A DNA stretch of 8,897 nt from Phelpsiimicrobium sp043802125 (lineage in GTDB: Bacteria > Omnitrophota > Gorgyraeia > Velamenicoccales > Velamenicoccaceae): assembly GCA_043802125.1 (NCBI GenBank), contig JAZDLG010000083.1, forward strand, positions 1 to 8,897. The letters run 5' to 3'. Below the pieces are notes generated by a model. It was not told the origin of the DNA and searched no databases. It saw only the letters and a list, made by a program, of their open reading frames with translations. Position numbers and translations under genes: made by a program. This document shows, in pieces, positions 7,085 to 8,897 of this stretch (position 1 is its first letter; every line of letters starts with the position of its first letter).

Positions 7085-8324
7085 ATATCCTGATAATACC
7101 GATAATGCCTATGACAACAAGCAAGGCGCTGACGGATAAGAGAATCTTGACAGGGCCGATGGAATCTGCCAGCGGCGCTGAAATGAGCATAGCCAAGAGA
7201 AACCCCATGTGGGCCACGATTTCAAGAGAGCTGAATACTTTGCCCCGCATGGAATTATCCGTCAGCTTTTGGACAAGGGTGCTTGAAATAACCATGATCG
7301 GAGACACGACCATCCCCAAAATAAAAGCTAGCATCAAAGCCAGCAGAAGGCTGGGTATTTGCATCACTGTTAAAACAAAGGCTGCTAACACGACTCCGGC
7401 TAGTAAAATGCAGGCAAAAATCGCCTTAAAACCAGATGCCTTCTCTCCTAATCTTCCATAAGTTAATGAGCCTAAGAAAAGGCCGAGGCCTAATGAGACC
7501 ACGATCAGGCCGAGCTCTTTGGTCACGGATGAAAATACTTTTTGTACAAAAACAATTGAAACAACATAAACCGAACCTAATGCCGCCCATAAGAGGAATA
7601 AGATGCCGAAACAAGACCTTATCTGCTTCTGATTTTTTAGAAACACAACTGTATCTTTTAACTCTTCAATGACGGATTTACGGATAACCTCTGCAATATC
7701 TTTGCTCAACTTAATGAAACGCTCTTTTTTCAACACGCGCATCAACTTTGTGCTTAAGAAGAATATCATGATGCCTGAAATCAAGAAACTCACGCCGTCG
7801 ATCACAAACCCCCCCTCTACCCCTACTATACCAACAAGGATACCGCCTAACCCTAAGCCTAACATCGCAGCCACCATGCCGGTGGTATTGACAAGCGAAT
7901 TGGCTAATAGCAGATCATCGCTTTTGACCAGATCGGGGATAATAGACATTTTTGCAGGCACATAAAACCTTCCTATAGAAAAAACAAGGAAAACAATGAT
8001 ATAAATGGGCAGGAGCGAATGCAGCCTCATAAAATAAAGCGGGATGAGTAAAACCAATATGCCCCGCAGGATATCACAGACAACCATAGTCCGCCTTCTG
8101 TCCCACCTGTCCACATAAACCCCGGCCATAGGGCCTATGAGAAAAACAGGCATAATAGTAAAGGCTATAAGCTTTGCCATCTGGGTTGTTGAGCCCGGGG
8201 CAAACCGGTATATGAGGGCTATCAAAGCCATCTGGTCAAGCCTGTCGCCAAATTGGGAGATAATCTGCCCAAGCCAAAGGAGGGAAAAATTCCGGTTTCG
8301 GATGATGTTCCTGAATTGGGTCAT
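7062..8324 (-). CDS. MFS transporter, exporter-like (MFS_3/EntS-like group)
   Basis: The 420-residue protein has the hydrophobic pattern of a 12-helix major facilitator. The motif between helices 2 and 3 is clear: GVYVDRWDRRR at residues 68-78, with D72, R73 and R76-R78. The N-terminus (RNFSLLWLGQIISQFGDRLDQ... in part) is typical of the MFS group that includes the enterobactin exporter EntS and many multidrug or macrolide efflux proteins. A charged loop of about 35 residues separates the two six-helix halves (about 190-230). The substrate is unknown. The gene starts 13 bases after the tRNA-Thr and overlaps rnfC by 23 bases, so it appears to be the first protein gene of the rnf transcription unit. 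No Shine-Dalgarno sequence precedes ATG 8324, which is preceded by TTTTTTTAAT. Confidence 0.88.
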   Translation of the reverse strand: MTQFRNIIRNRNFSLLWLGQIISQFGDRLDQMALIALIYRFAPGSTTQMAKLIAFTIMPVFLIGPMAGVYVDRWDRRRTMVVCDILRGILVLLIPLYFMRLHSLLPIYIIVFLVFSIGRFYVPAKMSIIPDLVKSDDLLLANSLVNTTGMVAAMLGLGLGGILVGIVGVEGGFVIDGVSFLISGIMIFFLSTKLMRVLKKERFIKLSKDIAEVIRKSVIEELKDTVVFLKNQKQIRSCFGILFLLWAALGSVYVVSIVFVQKVFSSVTKELGLIVVSLGLGLFLGSLTYGRLGEKASGFKAIFACILLAGVVLAAFVLTVMQIPSLLLALMLAFILGMVVSPIMVISSTLVQKLTDNSMRGKVFSSLEIVAHMGFLLAMLISAPLADSIGPVKILLSVSALLVVIGIIGIIRIYGQIRRT

Positions 8325-8337
8325 ATTAAAAAAATCA

Positions 8338-8410
8338 AGCCGATGAGTGGAGTTGAACCACCGACCCGCGCTTTACGAAAGCGCTGCTCTGCCAGCTGAG
8401 CTACATCGGC
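8338..8410 (-). tRNA. tRNA-Thr (anticodon CGU, decodes ACG)
   Basis: Read on the minus strand, the gene folds as a full cloverleaf of 73 nt. It has a perfect 7-bp acceptor stem (GCCGATG/CATCGGC), a D-arm GCTC/GAGC with GG in the loop, and an anticodon stem GCGCT/AGCGC. The anticodon loop is TTCGTAA, the variable loop GGGTC, and the T-arm GGTGG-TTCAACT-CCACT. The loop gives anticodon CGT. The G1-C72 and C2-G71 pairs and anticodon G35/U36 are the known threonine identity elements. The sequence is close to E. coli tRNA-Thr(CGU). The discriminator is T (8338) and CCA is not encoded, so it must be added after transcription. Confidence 0.97.
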
Positions 8411-8412
8411 AT
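8395..8412. repeat. 18-bp direct repeat, copy 1 (5' end of the functional tRNA-Thr)
   Basis: GCTGAGCTACATCGGCAT on the plus strand covers bases 1-16 of the tRNA plus two bases of leader. It is identical to copy 2 at 8449-8466, at an offset of 54 bases. The flanking bases differ on both sides. Confidence 0.95.
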
Positions 8413-8423
8413 TTAAATCTAAT

Positions 8424-8456
8424 AGCTCGCCCTGAGCGAAGCCGAAGGGCTGAGCT
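8424..8456. repeat. REP-like palindromic element inserted between promoter and tRNA-Thr
   Basis: The plus strand reads AGCTCGCCCT, a 12-base loop (GAGCGAAGCCGA), then AGGGCTGAGCT. The arms pair over 10 bp with a single bulged base. One arm uses the GAGCT of the duplicated tRNA D-arm. The core TGAGCGAAGC (8433-8442) occurs again in the comEC palindrome at 8539-8561. From memory, CCTGAGCGAAG..CGAAGGG elements are common intergenic repeats in many bacterial genomes; I could not check this here. Confidence 0.8.
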
Positions 8457-8466
8457 ACATCGGCAT
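8449..8466. repeat. 18-bp direct repeat, copy 2 (orphan tRNA-Thr 5' fragment next to the promoter)
   Basis: This is an exact copy of the first 16 bases of the tRNA and the two bases before it, but no tRNA body follows. In the minus-strand reading it comes first after the promoter and runs straight into the palindromic element at 8424-8456. It cannot fold as a tRNA. Confidence 0.95.
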
Positions 8467-8487
8467 ATCTTCAACTTTTGGAAACAA

Positions 8488-8516
8488 ATTATATCAGATT
8501 AACCCCTCATGCTCAA
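8488..8516 (-). promoter_or_regulatory. Sigma70-type extended -10 promoter for tRNA-Thr and probably the downstream operon
   Basis: On the minus strand, TTGAGC (8511-8516) and TATAAT (8488-8493) are separated by exactly 17 bases. TG at the extended -10 position precedes the -10 box. Transcription should start near 8481, about 17 bases before the first copy of the tRNA 5' sequence. The promoter lies just after the comEC stop codon. No second promoter this good was noticed before the MFS gene. Confidence 0.75.
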
Positions 8517-8524
8517 GAAAGTTA

Positions 8525-8897
8525 TCAGCCTAACCTCGTGAGCGAAGCTTCGCTTCGCTCAAGCGTTGTTACCAATAAAAAAAGCAAGATATAATAACCA
8601 ATCACAAACAACAAAGGAATGGGAGGAAAATTCAAAAAGGCGAATGGGAGCCGTTCTAATAAAAAATTTATCTTAATAAGCAAAAACATGAAAAACTCAT
8701 TGGCATGGCCCAACGGCATAGCAAAAAACGGGAAAAAACTTCCTACGGCCACCAAAGCAAAGCCAGTCGTCATCACAAGCATGGCTAAAGGCACAACCAC
8801 TATGTTAGCCAGAACTGAAATAGATGAAAAATTCCCAAATGTATGAGCGATCAAAGGCGCTGTGCCTAACCAGGCGCTGAAAGAAACGCAAAAACAA
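8525..8897 (-). CDS. comEC: ComEC/Rec2-family membrane protein, C-terminal part (5' end outside window)
   Basis: The frame is open to the right edge and ends at TGA 8525-8527. The visible 123 or so residues match the end of the Competence domain of ComEC, the inner-membrane channel for single-stranded DNA uptake. Supporting motifs are SAWLGTAPLIAHTFGNFSS (about 8830-8878) and ISVLANIVVVPLAM, then further hydrophobic helices and a PPIPLLFVIGYYILLFLL end. No metallo-beta-lactamase domain follows, although many ComEC proteins carry one. The protein stops after a tail (LERSEASLTRLG) encoded mostly by a palindromic repeat. Either this is a natural Competence-only form or the repeat has replaced the original 3' end. 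A TTG at 8852-8854 is an internal codon, not the start. Confidence 0.82.
   Translation of the reverse strand, partial: CFCVSFSAWLGTAPLIAHTFGNFSSISVLANIVVVPLAMLVMTTGFALVAVGSFFPFFAMPLGHANEFFMFLLIKINFLLERLPFAFLNFPPIPLLFVIGYYILLFLLVTTLERSEASLTRLG
8539..8561. repeat. Palindromic element within the comEC 3' end
   Basis: TGAGCGAAGC (8539-8548) and GCTTCGCTCA (8552-8561) are perfect reverse complements around a 3-base loop (TTC). The hairpin is coding: in the comEC frame it supplies most of the terminal LERSEASL residues. It shares its 10-base arm with the element at 8424-8456, so both probably belong to one repeat family. Confidence 0.85.

Noticed and set aside
7105..7461. Long plus-strand open frames opposite the MFS and rnf genes
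   Set aside because: They are antisense to genes with clear family motifs, have no family resemblance or ribosome binding site, and show the composition expected of shadow frames.
8338..8466. tRNA-Thr as an attachment site of an integrated element
   Set aside because: Integrases normally regenerate the 3' end of a tRNA. Here the duplicated part is the 5' end, the unit is only 54 bp, and no integrase is present.
8411..8524. CRISPR-like repeats near the tRNA
   Set aside because: There are only two copies of the 18-bp repeat and they match the tRNA 5' end. There is no regular array and no cas gene.

Overview
The window is a piece of a bacterial chromosome of moderate GC content, probably from an anaerobic or facultative, Gram-negative-type organism. 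This rests on a complete Rnf complex, a bacterial tRNA-Thr and a lipoprotein signal. I cannot assign a phylum; an uncultured lineage such as Omnitrophota is possible but only a guess. Genes are tightly packed and no gene-free stretch exceeds about 150 bases.

Left part, + strand (1-1571): the C-terminal part of an FtsH-like M41 zinc peptidase (5' end outside the window), then an overlapping gene for an unrecognised lipoprotein. These two genes converge on the minus-strand operon at a 12-bp inverted repeat (1587-1623).

Central part, - strand (8324 down to 1618): an MFS exporter-type gene, then rnfC, rnfG, rnfD, rnfE, rnfA, rnfB and purN. Neighbours overlap or are separated by fewer than 20 bases, so this looks like one operon. 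The six rnf genes encode all core subunits of the ion-translocating ferredoxin:NAD+ oxidoreductase: the FeS/flavin subunit C, covalent-FMN subunits G and D, membrane subunits E and A that share an intramembrane FeS site, and the ferredoxin-like subunit B. D and G are swapped relative to the usual C-D-G-E-A-B order. PurN (GAR transformylase) closes the unit.

Right part, - strand (8338-8897): a tRNA-Thr(CGU) gene sits 13 bases upstream of the MFS start codon, and a strong extended -10 promoter lies upstream of it. Between promoter and tRNA is a 54-bp insertion-like unit: a short palindromic element plus an exact 18-bp copy of the tRNA 5' end. A second palindrome with the same 10-base core forms the last codons of a partial comEC gene at the right edge. 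The promoter/palindrome/tRNA region is the most unusual part of the window. No plainly new multi-gene system is visible.
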